Below are positions 26,839 through 36,347 of a stretch of DNA of 64,000 nucleotides, piece after piece. Position numbers and translations under genes: made by a program. Under the pieces are notes generated by a model. That model had not been told where the DNA came from and searched no databases. It was given only the letters and a program-made list of their open reading frames with translations. The stretch is from Thermococcus henrietii (GTDB taxonomy: Archaea > Methanobacteriota_B > Thermococci > Thermococcales > Thermococcaceae). Position 1 is the first letter of the stretch; every line of letters starts with the position of its first letter. The stretch covers positions 1,178,001-1,242,000 of the forward strand of contig NZ_LT900021.1 of assembly GCF_900198835.1 (NCBI RefSeq). Reading direction: 5' to 3'.

Positions 26839-28175
26839 CCGAGACGATAACCATGAGCGATGCCAAGGCCATAATCGAGAACCAGATTGAGGAGCTCGCA
26901 AAGAGGAACAGGGAACCGGAGTGGATGACGAGGATAAGGTACAAGGCGTTAGAAGCGTTCGAGAGGGCCCCGCTGAACGACCCGGTCATAAGCGAGGAGG
27001 AACTGCTCCAGTTCATAGCGAAGCCCGAAATCGAGGGCCTGCCCGAGAACATCGAGAGCCTCGACGATTTGCCACCGGAGATGAAGGCTCTCCTCGACAG
27101 GCTTGGAATCAGCGAGGTCGAGCAGAAGTACATAGCCGGCTTAGCGGTTCAGACCGACACCGGCGTTATCTACAACCAGTTCCTTCAGGAGTGGGCCAAG
27201 AAGGGCCTGATAGTCCTTCCGACCGAGGAGGCGGTGAGAAAGTATCCCGACCTCGTCAAGGAGCACTTCCTCAAGCTCTTCCGCGTTGACGAGAGCAAGC
27301 TTACGGCCTACCATACAGCAGTCTGGAACGGTGGAATCTTCCTCTACGTCAAGGAGGGCCTTAAGGTCCCGTTCCCGCTCCACCTGTTCTTCCTGATACA
27401 GGAGAGCGCCCTTGCTCAGGCACCGCACATCATCATAATCGCGGAGAAGAACACGGAGTTCCACCTCATAGAGGGCTGTACGGCTCCGATACTCGTCAAG
27501 CACTCACTCCACCTCGACATGACCGAGGCGTACTTCCACGAGGGAGCGAAGGGCCAGCTGACCGTTCTGCAGAACTGGCCGGAGTACGTCCACACGAGGC
27601 CCATGACGAGAGCGAGGATAGGAAAGGGGGCGCGCTTCATCAACACCACCGTCGGCCTCGGAACCGGAAGGAGCAACGTCGCCAATCCGAAGTACTGGGT
27701 GGAGGAGAACGGCTACGTCGAGCTGAACGGTATCTTACTCGGCCAGAAGGACTGGTTCGTGGACCTGGGCGGTGAGATGTACCTCCGGGGCAAAGGCGCT
27801 GGGGGAATAAACGCGAGCAAAGCTGTGATAATGGACGAGAGCACCGTGATAACGCGCGGAATCATAAGGGCAGAGGCTCCTAAGACGAAGGGCCACATAA
27901 GCTGTGATGCCCTGCTCCTCAGCGACAGGGCCACGATGGAGACCTACCCCGGGCTGGTCAGCAAGGTTGACGATGCCGAGCTGAGCCATGAGGCAGCGAT
28001 AGGCAAGATACGCGAGGAGGAGCTGTTCTACCTCATGAGCAGGGGACTCGACGAGGAGAAGGCGACACAGCTCATAGTGAAGGGCTTCCTCGAGCCAATG
28101 CTCAAGGACATTCCGATGGAGTTCCTCGTTGAAATAAGGAAGATAATAGAGCTAGCGGTCAGCGGGGGCATGTGA
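26835..28175 (+). CDS. SufB/SufD family Fe-S scaffold protein
   Basis: 446 residues. The N-terminal 100 residues are helical, followed by the right-handed beta-helix core typical of SufB/SufD (HIIIIAEKNTEFHLIEGCTAP, then GKGARFINTTVGLG) and the C-terminal SufC-binding segment SHEAAIGKIREEELFYLMSRGLDEEKATQLIVKGFLEP. Single archaeal homologues play the SufB role as homodimers with SufC. It follows sufC with an ATGA overlap. GGAGGTGG precedes the start. Confidence 0.92.
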   Translation: MTETITMSDAKAIIENQIEELAKRNREPEWMTRIRYKALEAFERAPLNDPVISEEELLQFIAKPEIEGLPENIESLDDLPPEMKALLDRLGISEVEQKYIAGLAVQTDTGVIYNQFLQEWAKKGLIVLPTEEAVRKYPDLVKEHFLKLFRVDESKLTAYHTAVWNGGIFLYVKEGLKVPFPLHLFFLIQESALAQAPHIIIIAEKNTEFHLIEGCTAPILVKHSLHLDMTEAYFHEGAKGQLTVLQNWPEYVHTRPMTRARIGKGARFINTTVGLGTGRSNVANPKYWVEENGYVELNGILLGQKDWFVDLGGEMYLRGKGAGGINASKAVIMDESTVITRGIIRAEAPKTKGHISCDALLLSDRATMETYPGLVSKVDDAELSHEAAIGKIREEELFYLMSRGLDEEKATQLIVKGFLEPMLKDIPMEFLVEIRKIIELAVSGGM

Positions 28176-28253
28176 GCCCCAACCTTTGGTTTTAAATGAA
28201 AATTTTTCAAAGTATTTTTAAATCTGGCTTTCCTTTTTAAACTCGGTGGTCCC

Positions 28254-28547
28254 ATGAACCCGATGGAAAAAGCCTTTGAAGAGGCTATGAAAAACCCCAA
28301 ACTCCGGAAGAAACTGCGAGTGAAGGCTTTCCTCTCGCTCCTGCTCCTCGTAGGGTTCCTCGGGGTAGTTTTCATAACAATCGGCACGATAGTGGCGAGC
28401 AAGAACGGAACGTTCCTCGGAATGACTCACCTGGACTTCCTAAAGTTGCGCGCCCGCTACGGTCTCTTCATGATGGTCCTGATAACAATCCACATAATCA
28501 TGAACAGGGGCATAATGCGGAGGGAGTTACAACTCCTCTTTGGCTGA
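28254..28547 (+). CDS. Small two-helix membrane protein, paralogue of 28687-28944
   Basis: 97 residues: a basic, helical N-terminus of about 25 residues, a membrane helix (about 26-47), a short outer loop TIVASKNGTFLG, and a second helix (LFMMVLITIHIIM). It aligns along its length with the protein encoded 140 bp downstream (F-x-x-x-G-T/S-FLG, then RYG or HYG, IHxxxN). Cytochrome-b-like DUF4405 domains have a similar two-helix layout, but this copy lacks the HVH pair of its neighbour. GGTGGT lies before the ATG. Confidence 0.6.
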   Translation: MNPMEKAFEEAMKNPKLRKKLRVKAFLSLLLLVGFLGVVFITIGTIVASKNGTFLGMTHLDFLKLRARYGLFMMVLITIHIIMNRGIMRRELQLLFG

Positions 28548-28658
28548 TTCTTTTAATTTTTATCAAACTTCATACGTTTTTTCAGGGGCGCTTGACATCG
28601 AGCCAGTGATTAGTTACCAATAAAAGGGTTTCATTTTACAAAAGATTTTTAAAAGGGC

Positions 28659-28672
28659 ATGACACTCGTCAT
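28659..28672 (+). promoter_or_regulatory. Inverted repeat at promoter of 28687 gene
   Basis: ATGAC-ACTC-GTCAT is a perfect 5-4-5 inverted repeat. It lies about 10 bases after the TATA-like TTTTTAAAAGG (28646-28656) and overlaps the expected initiation site, so a bound regulator would repress. No regulator is encoded next door; assignment is open. Confidence 0.45.
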
Positions 28673-28686
28673 AACCGGTGGTAGGG

Positions 28687-28944
28687 ATGGCAGGAAACGG
28701 AAAGAGGATAGTCAAGACGAAGGCAATAATATCGTCGATACTGATAGCCCTCTACGTTGGAGCAGTGTTCCTGACGATATCGAGCGCAATCGCCGCACAC
28801 AGGGGAAGCTTCCTCGGCGAGCCCGCTAAGAAACTCCTCCAGCTCCACGTGCACTACGGAATGGTCATGCTGGCCCTCATAGCAATCCACCTGTACCTGA
28901 ACTGGGGAATGTTCAAGAACGAGCTGAAGGTTCTCAGGTCTTAA
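28687..28944 (+). CDS. Small two-helix membrane protein, possible heme-binding (DUF4405-like)
   Basis: 85 residues with a basic start, membrane helix (about 13-37), outer loop AAHRGSFLG, LHVHYG and a second helix LALIAIHLYLNWG. The histidines in HVHYG and IHLYLNW are placed as in small cytochrome-b-like domains, so heme binding is conceivable but unproven. It is a tandem paralogue of 28254-28547, with its own promoter and operator-like repeat. ATG 28687 has GGTGG upstream. It is convergent with the hydrogenase maturation protease gene, which it overlaps by four bases. Confidence 0.6.
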   Translation: MAGNGKRIVKTKAIISSILIALYVGAVFLTISSAIAAHRGSFLGEPAKKLLQLHVHYGMVMLALIAIHLYLNWGMFKNELKVLRS

Positions 28945-29393
28945 TCCCCCGCTACAATTTTTTCGATGAGCTCAACAGCTTTGGGAACGGCTTTTTTGAC
29001 CTCCTCGCTGAGCTCGGTTCCGAGGTCAATCTCCTTCGCAACTATTCCAACGAAGTGAACCTCCGCCCGGGCGAGCCTTTCATCGAGCTTCATGAGGAGC
29101 TTAAGGCCGTCTATCGCCCCCATGAAGTGAGCGCTCCTTATCTCGGCCTTCAGCTTCTCGAAGACATCCTCCCCTTTGAGGTGTATAACATCTCCCGGCT
29201 TGAGCGTCTCGCTCAGAATTGCGTCAACGATTATAATCCGCTCCTCACCGTTGTAGTGGCTTGATAGCATGAAGATGTCGGTCCCAACTTCAAGGACGTT
29301 GTAGCCCTTCTCGGCGAGAATTCTACCGACCTTGAGCCCAACTCCGTCGTCCTTCATCAGCTCGTTTCCAAGGGCAAGTATAAGCGTTCTCAT
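28941..29393 (-). CDS. Hydrogenase maturation protease (HyaD/HycI type)
   Basis: 150 residues with the family start LILALGNELMKDDGVG (Glu and Asp metal-sensing residues) and IVDAILSETLKPGDV; a His lies in the IRSAHFMGA segment. It removes the C-terminal tail of a [NiFe]-hydrogenase large subunit after nickel insertion. The hydrogenase operon is 1.5 kb away in the same direction, and its alpha subunit ends HVAKL, a four-residue tail after the last ligand motif, making it a likely substrate. It is divergent from the lipoprotein gene at 29504. Confidence 0.9.
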   Translation of the reverse strand: MRTLILALGNELMKDDGVGLKVGRILAEKGYNVLEVGTDIFMLSSHYNGEERIIIVDAILSETLKPGDVIHLKGEDVFEKLKAEIRSAHFMGAIDGLKLLMKLDERLARAEVHFVGIVAKEIDLGTELSEEVKKAVPKAVELIEKIVAGD

Positions 29394-29503
29394 ATCTTCC
29401 CCCCACCTTAGTTGCCACTGGGGTTTATGAGCCTTATCGAAACCCTTATATACTCTTCACAGTAGTTACAATCATCTCAAAATTTGAAAGGAGGGATGTT
29501 CCG

Positions 29504-30229
29504 ATGATGAGAAAGATTGTACCGCTGGTGCTGGTGCTCGTCGTTTTCTCGGCCGGTTGCCTCGTACAGACCGGGGGCAAGACCGCGTCATCAAGCTTCG
29601 CCCTCAACGTGACCTACACGCCGTTTAAAGTGCCCATCAACGTGACAGTTGTCACGATTAACGTGAGTACGCACTTCGTCGGCTACAAGAGCCTTGCCAT
29701 AAACGATGTCTACCCTGCCGTGCTGATAAAGGCTGGCTCGGATGTAAAGAACGTTTCCGCCTTCAGACTCTCAAAGGACGTTTACATGCTTCCCCCGTAC
29801 CTGTTCAACAATTCCCTACGGACGTACTCCGCAACGGTGTGGCTCAAGAACGGTTCCATTGCGATAGCGAACATAAGGTTCTCGGGAACTCCAACAAAAG
29901 TCGTTGACCTCGTCGTCAACTACGATGTCGAGAAGAATGGAACGCACTACATCGTCAGGCCCATCGGTTGGTCCCTGAAAAGGATAACCCTCTGGAACGA
30001 GACCTTCAACGTAACTGTTGAACTGCCGGAGCCAATTCAAATTGCCAACGCTCCCTCTGTTGAATATAAAAACGGCACCTACGTTCTGCCCGAGGTCTGC
30101 AAAACGACGAGCGGGGGCGTTACAGTAATCTACAGATACTCCATCGGCGAGATTCACATTGTCGGGCCAACGGGAGATGTCTTCGTCGGGAAGGTGTACT
30201 TCCCCTGCGAGAAGATGGCTGGAAAGTGA
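29504..30229 (+). CDS. Predicted lipoprotein, function unknown
   Basis: 241 residues. The N-terminus MMRKIVPLVLVLVVFSAGC is a lipoprotein signal peptide with a lipobox ending at Cys20; the mature part is beta-rich with many Asn-x-Ser/Thr sites, typical of cell-surface proteins in this group. No catalytic motif is seen; two cysteines near the C-terminus (EVCKTT, FPCEK) could pair. A TATA box CCTTATATACTC (29450-29461) lies upstream and GGAGGG before the ATG. I do not recognise the family. Confidence 0.65.
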   Translation: MMRKIVPLVLVLVVFSAGCLVQTGGKTASSSFALNVTYTPFKVPINVTVVTINVSTHFVGYKSLAINDVYPAVLIKAGSDVKNVSAFRLSKDVYMLPPYLFNNSLRTYSATVWLKNGSIAIANIRFSGTPTKVVDLVVNYDVEKNGTHYIVRPIGWSLKRITLWNETFNVTVELPEPIQIANAPSVEYKNGTYVLPEVCKTTSGGVTVIYRYSIGEIHIVGPTGDVFVGKVYFPCEKMAGK

Positions 30230-30230
30230 T

Positions 30231-30659
30231 TCAGGAAATCAGCTCCACCCTTTCCTTCTTTGCAGGTTCAAAGAAGTCCTCGTCGAGTGTAGCCAAGGCA
30301 AAGCCGTGCTCGATGCAGGTCGCGAGAATTAGTGCATCGTTCGGGAGCATGGCGTACTTTTCGATTAGCTCCATTGCTTTGAAGACCGTTCTCTGAGAGG
30401 ATTCGATAAATCCAAAACCCTTCAGCGCCTTGAAAACGGCTCTAATCTCCGGCGGCAGTTTGTCCCTTCGCCCTTTGACGGTTCGGGGGGCGAGCTTTGA
30501 AAAATAACCGATAAGCAGGTATGTGACCTCACTGAAAACGGTCTCCGTTATGTAAAGGGCAACCTCTTCGTTCTCAAATGACTCAAAGAGCTTAACCGCC
30601 CGTTCGTTGCCTTTGAAGTACTCTACAAGGAGAGAGCTGTCAATCAGCAATTCCCTCAT
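30231..30659 (-). CDS. VapC-type PIN domain toxin
   Basis: 142 residues. PIN-domain acidic residues appear as LIDSSLLVEYFKG near the start, the conserved Glu in TETVFSEVTYLL, NDALILATCIEHG about two thirds in, and LATLDEDF near the end. VapC toxins are Mg-dependent RNases, often cutting tRNA or rRNA. It overlaps the upstream small antitoxin gene by 20 bases. It converges with the lipoprotein gene. Confidence 0.85.
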   Translation of the reverse strand: MRELLIDSSLLVEYFKGNERAVKLFESFENEEVALYITETVFSEVTYLLIGYFSKLAPRTVKGRRDKLPPEIRAVFKALKGFGFIESSQRTVFKAMELIEKYAMLPNDALILATCIEHGFALATLDEDFFEPAKKERVELIS

Positions 30660-30849
30660 AAATCTCCCTCTTGAGTTCCTTCCAGCTCTTGTCGGTTTTC
30701 ATTATTCCTTTGAGCTTTTTCATGTTCTCAAACAGTTCGTCTTTGTGGGAAAGATACCAAGCCATGGCCTCGACGTCCTTCTTAAACGTCTCGGCGTACT
30801 TTTTGGGAACCTTCACCTGAATAACAACATCCACGATTTCTTCAGCCAT
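30640..30849 (-). CDS. VapB-like antitoxin
   Basis: 69 residues. It starts VDVVIQVKVPKKYAETFKKDVEAMAWYLS, a short strand and helix resembling the ribbon-helix-helix DNA-binding element of VapB proteins, and ends in a basic and acidic helix with SWKELKREIYEGIAD, the usual toxin-wrapping tail. Its place immediately before and overlapping a PIN toxin supports the call. A TATA-like TTTTTTATAGG lies near 30880-30890. Autoregulation is expected but no operator stands out. Confidence 0.75.
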   Translation of the reverse strand: MAEEIVDVVIQVKVPKKYAETFKKDVEAMAWYLSHKDELFENMKKLKGIMKTDKSWKELKREIYEGIAD

Positions 30850-30903
30850 GTTAACCCCCGATGAGTTCTATCTTCGACTCCCTATAAAAAATTTGAGAAG
30901 AGC

Positions 30904-32190
30904 TCAGAGCTTCGCTACATGGACAGAACAGGAGATGCACGGGTCGTAAGCCCTTACTACCATCTCGGTGAGGAACTTAATCCTCTCGGGGTCGTCGTTG
31001 TAGTGCTTCTCGGCCATCATCCTGACGTGCTCCTCCATCATGGCGAGGTTGAAGGCGGTTGGCGTTATGATGTCCGCGTAGGCGACCTTTCCGTCCTTTA
31101 CTTCGAGCGCGTAGACGAGGATTCCGCGCGGTGCCTCGGTCGTGCTGACGCCGAAGCCGTCCCTAACCTCTACCTCGTCCCTCGGCATTATCGGCCACTT
31201 CGCGAGGGCCTCGTCAAGCAAATCGATTCCGCGCTCGATGAAGTAAACGAGCTCAAGGGCCTGAGCTAAGTTGTTGGCGAAGGGGTTCGTTGGGCGGAGG
31301 AGCTCCTTATGAGCATCGTAGAGTTCCTTCGCCCTGCCGTAGAGGAGTGAAGCGTTGTTGACGACGCGCGAGATGGCACCGACCATGAAGGGCTTTCCGT
31401 GGTAGTGGGAGTGCTTGGCGAAGCTGTGCTCGACTACGAACTCCTTTATGTGCTCCTTGTAGTCCTCGCTCGGGAACTCGTTTCCGTCGCTGGCCTTTAT
31501 GTAGTCCCCGTAGATTCCGTAGACGTCGTTCCTCGGCTTCACGGCGAGGTGCGTTATCGGCCCTTCGACTTCCTTGTACTGCTCCAGCTTGGCGAACAGC
31601 TCGAAGGTGTATTCGGCCTTCGGAAGGGCTTCCTTAAGTTTATCCTTCATCTTCTCGAGGGTTTCCCTGCTTGGGAGCTTTCCAAAGCCCCCGAGGACGA
31701 CGTTCTCCTGGTGTATGGCCCTCGCGCCGAGTTCGTCCATCATCCAGCTTCCGAGGTTCTTGAGGTCGAGGGCTATGCCTATCTCCTTCTTGTACTTATC
31801 AACCATGTGGAGCGGTCCGGAGTAGCCGAGGTAGTCCGGCAGGACGAGTAGGTAGAGATGCAAAGCGTGGCTCTCAATCATGTCGCCGATGTAGAGGACC
31901 TCTCTCAAAGCCTGAATCTCCTCGCGTGGGGTGAAGCCTATCGCCTTCTCGGCCGCCTCCACGGCGGTGAGCTTGTGCGCCGCTGAACAGAAGGAGCATA
32001 TCCTCGGGTAAACCGCAAGGGCCTCGTCGAGCTTCTTGCCGATGGTTATAGCCTCGAAGAACCTCGGCCCCTCTATGATGTTGAGCTTGACCTCCTTGAC
32101 ACCATCGTCGCCGATGACTATCTCGACGCCACCCTTGCCCTCTACCCTTGCGATGTGGTCAACGGTGATTGGCAGGTAAACGTTCTTCAT
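30904..32190 (-). CDS. hydA: Cytosolic [NiFe]-hydrogenase, alpha (large) subunit
   Basis: 428 residues with both NiFe ligand motifs: [10 protein letters not shown] (about residue 63) and DPCISCSVH at the C-terminus, followed by a four-residue tail VAKL that a maturation protease should remove. This is the catalytic subunit of the tetrameric sulfhydrogenase I-type enzyme, which interconverts H2 and NADP(H) and may reduce sulfur. It is the last gene of the operon, overlapping delta by four bases. GGGGAGAG precedes the ATG. Confidence 0.95.
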   Translation of the reverse strand: MKNVYLPITVDHIARVEGKGGVEIVIGDDGVKEVKLNIIEGPRFFEAITIGKKLDEALAVYPRICSFCSAAHKLTAVEAAEKAIGFTPREEIQALREVLYIGDMIESHALHLYLLVLPDYLGYSGPLHMVDKYKKEIGIALDLKNLGSWMMDELGARAIHQENVVLGGFGKLPSRETLEKMKDKLKEALPKAEYTFELFAKLEQYKEVEGPITHLAVKPRNDVYGIYGDYIKASDGNEFPSEDYKEHIKEFVVEHSFAKHSHYHGKPFMVGAISRVVNNASLLYGRAKELYDAHKELLRPTNPFANNLAQALELVYFIERGIDLLDEALAKWPIMPRDEVEVRDGFGVSTTEAPRGILVYALEVKDGKVAYADIITPTAFNLAMMEEHVRMMAEKHYNDDPERIKFLTEMVVRAYDPCISCSVHVAKL

Positions 32191-32981
32191 TGGCTCTCCC
32201 CTCCGAAGATTTTCTCAACCATCTCTTCCAGCTTCGGGTTGTGGGCGTTGAAAATCTTCATCCTCTCAAGGATTTCCTCCTTGGTCAGGCCCTTCTCCTT
32301 GAAGACCCTCGCGAGGGAGTCGAACCAGGCAACGTCGTAGCCTATCGCGCCCCTGCAACCGATGCACGCTATTCCAAAGCCTGGACACCTCGCGTCACAG
32401 CCGGCCCTCGTTATCGGACCGAGGCAGGGCTCGCCCCTCTCAAGGAGCACGCACGGGTTGCCCTTCAGCCTGCACTCAAGGCAGACCGGGTAGTCTATAT
32501 CTTCTGGCCACGAGCCGACGAGGAACGTTCCGAGGGCGTAGAGGAAGTCCTTCTTCTCCGGCGGACAGCCGTAGATGTTGTAATCCACCTTGATGTACTT
32601 CGAGACGGGCTCGGCCATCTTGGGCTGGAACTTGACCTTTCCGTCGCCGTAAACGGTCTTCCAGAGCTCCTCAAGGGGCTTGTCCTTCTCCCAGCTTTGA
32701 ACCCCACCCTGAACGGCACAGGAACCGACAGCCACTACAATCTTCGCGTTCTCGCGGATTTTCTTGACGAGCTCAACCTCTTCCTCCGTTGAGACGCTAC
32801 CCTCGATGAACGCGATATCGACGGGCTCGTCCTCGACGCTGTTCCTGTCGAGCATGTACCAGCAGACTATCTCGGCCCTTGGAAGGAGCTTGAGCAGTTC
32901 GTCCATCATCGCCAGCTGGAGCTGACAGCCGTAACAGCTCGTTAGAGCGTAAAACCCAATCCTGACTTTCTTCTCCTCCAT
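32187..32981 (-). CDS. hydD: Cytosolic [NiFe]-hydrogenase, delta (small) subunit
   Basis: 264 residues. The N-terminal SCYGCQ and subsequent GSC, CPPEK, CxxC and CIGCRGA cysteines are the Fe-S ligands of [NiFe]-hydrogenase small subunits, carrying electrons from the NiFe site to beta and gamma. No Tat signal is present, as expected for a cytosolic enzyme. ATG 32981 is chosen because GAGGTGG lies just upstream; the upstream GTG is within the ribosome site region. It lies between gamma and alpha. Confidence 0.94.
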   Translation of the reverse strand: MEEKKVRIGFYALTSCYGCQLQLAMMDELLKLLPRAEIVCWYMLDRNSVEDEPVDIAFIEGSVSTEEEVELVKKIRENAKIVVAVGSCAVQGGVQSWEKDKPLEELWKTVYGDGKVKFQPKMAEPVSKYIKVDYNIYGCPPEKKDFLYALGTFLVGSWPEDIDYPVCLECRLKGNPCVLLERGEPCLGPITRAGCDARCPGFGIACIGCRGAIGYDVAWFDSLARVFKEKGLTKEEILERMKIFNAHNPKLEEMVEKIFGGESQ

Positions 32982-32991
32982 CGCCACCACC

Positions 32992-33876
32992 TCAGTCCAG
33001 CAGGCCGGGCGTTGATATTATGTCGAAGTAGCCAAAGACCGGGCCATCTTTGCAGATGTACTTCCAGCTCGTGCTCGTTCCGGCAACGCAGTGGCCACAT
33101 TTTCCTATTCCGCACTTCATTTTCCTCTCCAGCGTCACGTAGATGTTCTCCGGCCTGTAACCGTAGTTGATGAGCGACTCGAAGACCGACTTGTACATCC
33201 TTGGCGGACCGCAGATAGCCACTGCCGTCTTCTTCGGGTTGGTGTTGGCCTCGACTATGAACTTCTGGGGCCTTCCGTGCCTTCCTGGCCAGTCGGGGTC
33301 TCTGGTTACGCTCTGGATTATCTTGACGTTCTCAGCCTCCGCCAGGTCCTTCATGGCTTCAAGCTCCTTGTAGAAGAGCAGGTCCTTTCCGTAGCGGGCG
33401 GTGTTGATGAAGGTTATGTTACCGTACTTCCAGCGGTTGTCCATCGCGTAGAGGAAGACGCTCCTCAGCGGTGCCGTTCCGAGACCCGCCGCTATGAGGA
33501 GCAGGTCCATGCCCTCCCAGTCGTCAACGGGGAAGCCGTTGCCGTAGGGACCGCGGACGAGAACTGTATCGCCCGGCTGCAGTTTGTGGACGACGGTGGT
33601 GACCCTTCCGGCCTTCCTGATGCACAGCTCGAAGAAGCCCTTCCTCATAGGTGAGGAGCAGATGCTTATTGGAACCTCTCCGACTCCCGGAATCGTGAGC
33701 TGGACGAACTGGCCGGGCTTGAACGTCCAGGTCTCGGCTATCTCGGGGTCCTCGAAGCGGAAGAGGAAGAGCTTCTCCGTATCGGTGAGCCTGTAAACCT
33801 TGAGAACCTTAGCCCTGTGGAGGGCGTAGGGGTTATCGTCGGGCATCATAATCTCCTTGGGAACTACCTCGCTCAT
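32992..33876 (-). CDS. hydG: Cytosolic hydrogenase, gamma subunit (FAD/NAD(P)H and 2Fe-2S)
   Basis: 294 residues of the ferredoxin-NADP reductase-like fold. FAD-binding segments [10 protein letters not shown] and [10 protein letters not shown], a pyridine nucleotide motif [11 protein letters not shown], and a C-terminal cluster motif [12 protein letters not shown] for a 2Fe-2S centre are visible. It passes electrons between NADP(H) and the Fe-S relay. It overlaps the beta gene at an ATGA and is followed by delta. Confidence 0.94.
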   Translation of the reverse strand: MSEVVPKEIMMPDDNPYALHRAKVLKVYRLTDTEKLFLFRFEDPEIAETWTFKPGQFVQLTIPGVGEVPISICSSPMRKGFFELCIRKAGRVTTVVHKLQPGDTVLVRGPYGNGFPVDDWEGMDLLLIAAGLGTAPLRSVFLYAMDNRWKYGNITFINTARYGKDLLFYKELEAMKDLAEAENVKIIQSVTRDPDWPGRHGRPQKFIVEANTNPKKTAVAICGPPRMYKSVFESLINYGYRPENIYVTLERKMKCGIGKCGHCVAGTSTSWKYICKDGPVFGYFDIISTPGLLD

Positions 33877-34976
33877 ACGTCCTCACCCCTTATGTTTTCG
33901 GCGTAGGCGAAGCCCTTCTTCGGTATCTCCTCGGCTATCTTGGCCGGGCAGGAGCGCTCCTCAAGGCCGAGGATGACGCGCAGGTTGCGAACGAAGCTTA
34001 TGCCGGCCGGACAAAATGCGGTACAGCGACCGCAACCGACGCAGAAGCTTAACCCGAGCTTCTCGTTGTAGGAGTTCTTACAGAGGTAGCGGTTCATGAA
34101 GCGGTCCTTTTTGGTGGGCCTGAAGTTGTGGCCACCGGCAACGAGGCCGTGGCTCCTGAACTGGCAGGAATCCCAGCGCCTCTCGCGGTAGCCGGTTACG
34201 CCGTCGAGGTTGACTATGTCCTGCACCTCGTAGCAGCGGCAGGTCGGGCAGGTCGTGTTGCAGATTCCGCAGGCGAGGCACTTCTCGGCCTCTTCCTCCC
34301 ACATAGGGTGCTCCATCTCAAGCTCGAGCAGGTAGCGCAGGTCTCCCCAGTCCTCGTGGTACTTAAACGCTTGACTCCTCTTCCTCTCGAACTCCCTGAA
34401 GGCGCAGATGTCTTCGGTGGTGACCTCCTCGAAGAGCTTGATGTTCTTGTCAACTATCCTGTGTCCCTTGGGCGAGCCAACGCGGACCAGCCAGCCGTCG
34501 GGGAGCTCGTGGAAGAACAGGTCGAAGCCGTCATCGGCAAAATCCGTCTCGCGGAGGTTGCAGAAGCAGTACTCGTCCGGCATACAGCTGATTCCTATTA
34601 TGATTCCCTTCTCCCTGCGAACCTTGTAGTACTTGTCGGGGAGCTCGTCGAGGTAAACGGTGTCGAGTATCTTGAGTCCAAAGATGTCGCAGGCGTGAAC
34701 TCCAAAGAGCACGAAGGGCTCGACGTCCTCGATGGTCTCTCTGTATTCAGGCTTGCTGAGGTCGAACTCGAAGAGCTTCTCCCTGGGCTTGAAGAAGAAC
34801 TTCTTCGGGGGCATTATAGTCCTGTTGTAGTGGAACTCCACCTTCCTGACGTCATCAACTTCGCGGAAGTCGTAGAACTTCTCCGATATCTTGACCGGGG
34901 CGTAGAGCTTGCCCCACTCCTTGAGCCTTTCAAGGAAGGCGTAGGTGTTTTCCCTTGGCAACTTAACGTATCTCAA
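33873..34976 (-). CDS. hydB: Cytosolic hydrogenase, beta subunit (4Fe-4S, sulfur reductase-like)
   Basis: 367 residues. Two ferredoxin-like motifs, [14 protein letters not shown] and [14 protein letters not shown], supply 4Fe-4S clusters; an N-terminal domain contains [13 protein letters not shown]. Homology to anaerobic sulfite reductase subunit A gave the sulfhydrogenase name. The start is a TTG at 34976 (LRYVKLP): GGAGGTGG lies just upstream of it, and the extra residues of a longer frame would be encoded by that ribosome site. It is first in the beta-gamma-delta-alpha operon. Confidence 0.93.
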   Translation of the reverse strand: MRYVKLPRENTYAFLERLKEWGKLYAPVKISEKFYDFREVDDVRKVEFHYNRTIMPPKKFFFKPREKLFEFDLSKPEYRETIEDVEPFVLFGVHACDIFGLKILDTVYLDELPDKYYKVRREKGIIIGISCMPDEYCFCNLRETDFADDGFDLFFHELPDGWLVRVGSPKGHRIVDKNIKLFEEVTTEDICAFREFERKRSQAFKYHEDWGDLRYLLELEMEHPMWEEEAEKCLACGICNTTCPTCRCYEVQDIVNLDGVTGYRERRWDSCQFRSHGLVAGGHNFRPTKKDRFMNRYLCKNSYNEKLGLSFCVGCGRCTAFCPAGISFVRNLRVILGLEERSCPAKIAEEIPKKGFAYAENIRGEDV

Positions 34977-35060
34977 CCCCCACCACCTCCGATGAACATA
35001 AACATACACACGACCATTTTTGTTCCCTCAATAGGGACTTACCCGGAGCCTAAAAAAGCG

Positions 35061-35098
35061 TTTTTAAACCCGAGAATTCTAAACCAAAGGTTTACATC
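35061..35098 (-). promoter_or_regulatory. Hydrogenase operon promoter with SurR-like site
   Basis: Reading the minus strand, a TATA box TTTAAAAA lies at 35068-35061. Upstream of it at 35098-35082 is GATGTAAACCTTTGGTT, which fits the SurR consensus GTTn3AACn5GTT at eight of nine fixed positions. SurR, the redox-sensitive sulfur-response regulator of Thermococcales, activates hydrogenase operons from a site upstream of the promoter when sulfur is absent. The position fits activation; binding is not shown. Confidence 0.5.
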
Positions 35099-35201
35099 GT
35101 TTGTTTAGCCTAACGAGAGAAGAAAACAAAAGTGCTTTAGCTTAGACGCGTGCACCAGAAAGCTTTTTATTAGGCTGTCCGAACGAATGCCGGTGTGGGA
35201 G

Positions 35202-36347
35202 ATGAAGACCCGAACGCTCGCTGCAATCGCGCTCATCCTGTTGGTTCAGCCTCACGTTCTCGCCCTTCAGCCGTCTCATCTCTGGAGCTACTCGGATACC
35301 TGCGCCGTGTTCTCGATGGCAATCAACGGGAACGGGACAATCGGCCTCGCCTTCGGCTACTACGCGGAGCTGTTGAGTCCCAACGGAAAACTCCTCTGGA
35401 AAGCGCCGACGCGTGGAATAGCATACTCCTCGGCGCTCTCCGAGGGCGGTATACTCCTAATCGGAACCGAAGGCAGGTGGCTTCAGGCTTTCAAGGGCGG
35501 AAAGGTCCTCTGGGAGAGGGAACTGAAAAACGCCGTCGTTAGCGTTTCAATCTCTCAGAACGGTAGCCTCGCCGTCGCAGGCGACGCTTCGGGGTGGGTT
35601 TACCTGCTTCGGAATGGGAAGCTCGCGTGGGAAAAGCGCGTTGGGAACTACACATGGAGCGTTTTGCTTCAGAACGATACTGTTTTTGCCGGCTCCGATT
35701 CGGGGCTCTACTCCTTCTCGGTCTCTGGGAAACTCCTATGGCGCGATAATCTCGGCCCAGTAAGGAAAGTCCTAACGGCCAAAAATGAAGTTTTAGCCCT
35801 CGTTGTTCCCCAGTCGGAATCGTGGAGCGGGGTTGTTGCTTATTCACCTAATGGAAAGGTTCTCTGGGAGAAGAAATTCAACGGCTACGCGAGGGCCATC
35901 TCAACCGACGGAAAGAGCGTTGCGGTTGCCGGAAACTTCGGCAACGTTACACTGCTCGACCTCGATGGAAGGGCTATCTACTCCGTCCCGCTGATTGGTT
36001 ACGCCTACGACGTTGCAACGATGAATAACTATACGGTTGTCAGTTACGGAAAGACCGCTGAGCTGATTTCTCCGAACGGAACTGTTGTTTGGTTCGAACG
36101 CTTCAATGGGACGGCCTATCACGTCGCGTTCTCGCCGAGGGGCTACTTCCTCACCGAGTACGGCTCCCACGACGTCCAGAACTGCTACAGCGTCATAGAG
36201 GCGTGGGCCCTTGCGGGGGTCTCACCGACAACGCCCGCAACCCAAACCTCAACCCGTGAAAGCTTCGGCTTCAACCCGTACGTTGGCGCCTTCCTTACCC
36301 TGGCGGTCGTTCTCATGGGGGTCCTGCTATGGCGGAAGCGGTCGTAG
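35202..36347 (+). CDS. Exported membrane-anchored beta-propeller (PQQ/WD-like repeat) protein
   Basis: 381 residues. An N-terminal signal peptide (TLAAIALILLVQPHVLA) is followed by a seven-bladed-propeller-like repeat, each blade ending with a GKLLW, GKVLW or GTVVW strand, and by a C-terminal membrane helix (AFLTLAVVLMGVLLW) with a basic stop. Before that helix a short Thr/Pro stretch lies near SPTTPATQTSTR. It would sit outside the cell tethered to the membrane. ATG 35202 has GGTG upstream. The ABC transporter ATPase gene begins within its last codons, so it may serve as an accessory part. Confidence 0.75.
   Translation: MKTRTLAAIALILLVQPHVLALQPSHLWSYSDTCAVFSMAINGNGTIGLAFGYYAELLSPNGKLLWKAPTRGIAYSSALSEGGILLIGTEGRWLQAFKGGKVLWERELKNAVVSVSISQNGSLAVAGDASGWVYLLRNGKLAWEKRVGNYTWSVLLQNDTVFAGSDSGLYSFSVSGKLLWRDNLGPVRKVLTAKNEVLALVVPQSESWSGVVAYSPNGKVLWEKKFNGYARAISTDGKSVAVAGNFGNVTLLDLDGRAIYSVPLIGYAYDVATMNNYTVVSYGKTAELISPNGTVVWFERFNGTAYHVAFSPRGYFLTEYGSHDVQNCYSVIEAWALAGVSPTTPATQTSTRESFGFNPYVGAFLTLAVVLMGVLLWRKRS

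Noticed and set aside
35099-35190. A small RNA or gene between the hydrogenase promoter and the propeller gene
   Set aside because: AT-rich, with no boxes, stems or frames; it holds the divergent promoter of the propeller gene (TTTTTATTAG near 35164).
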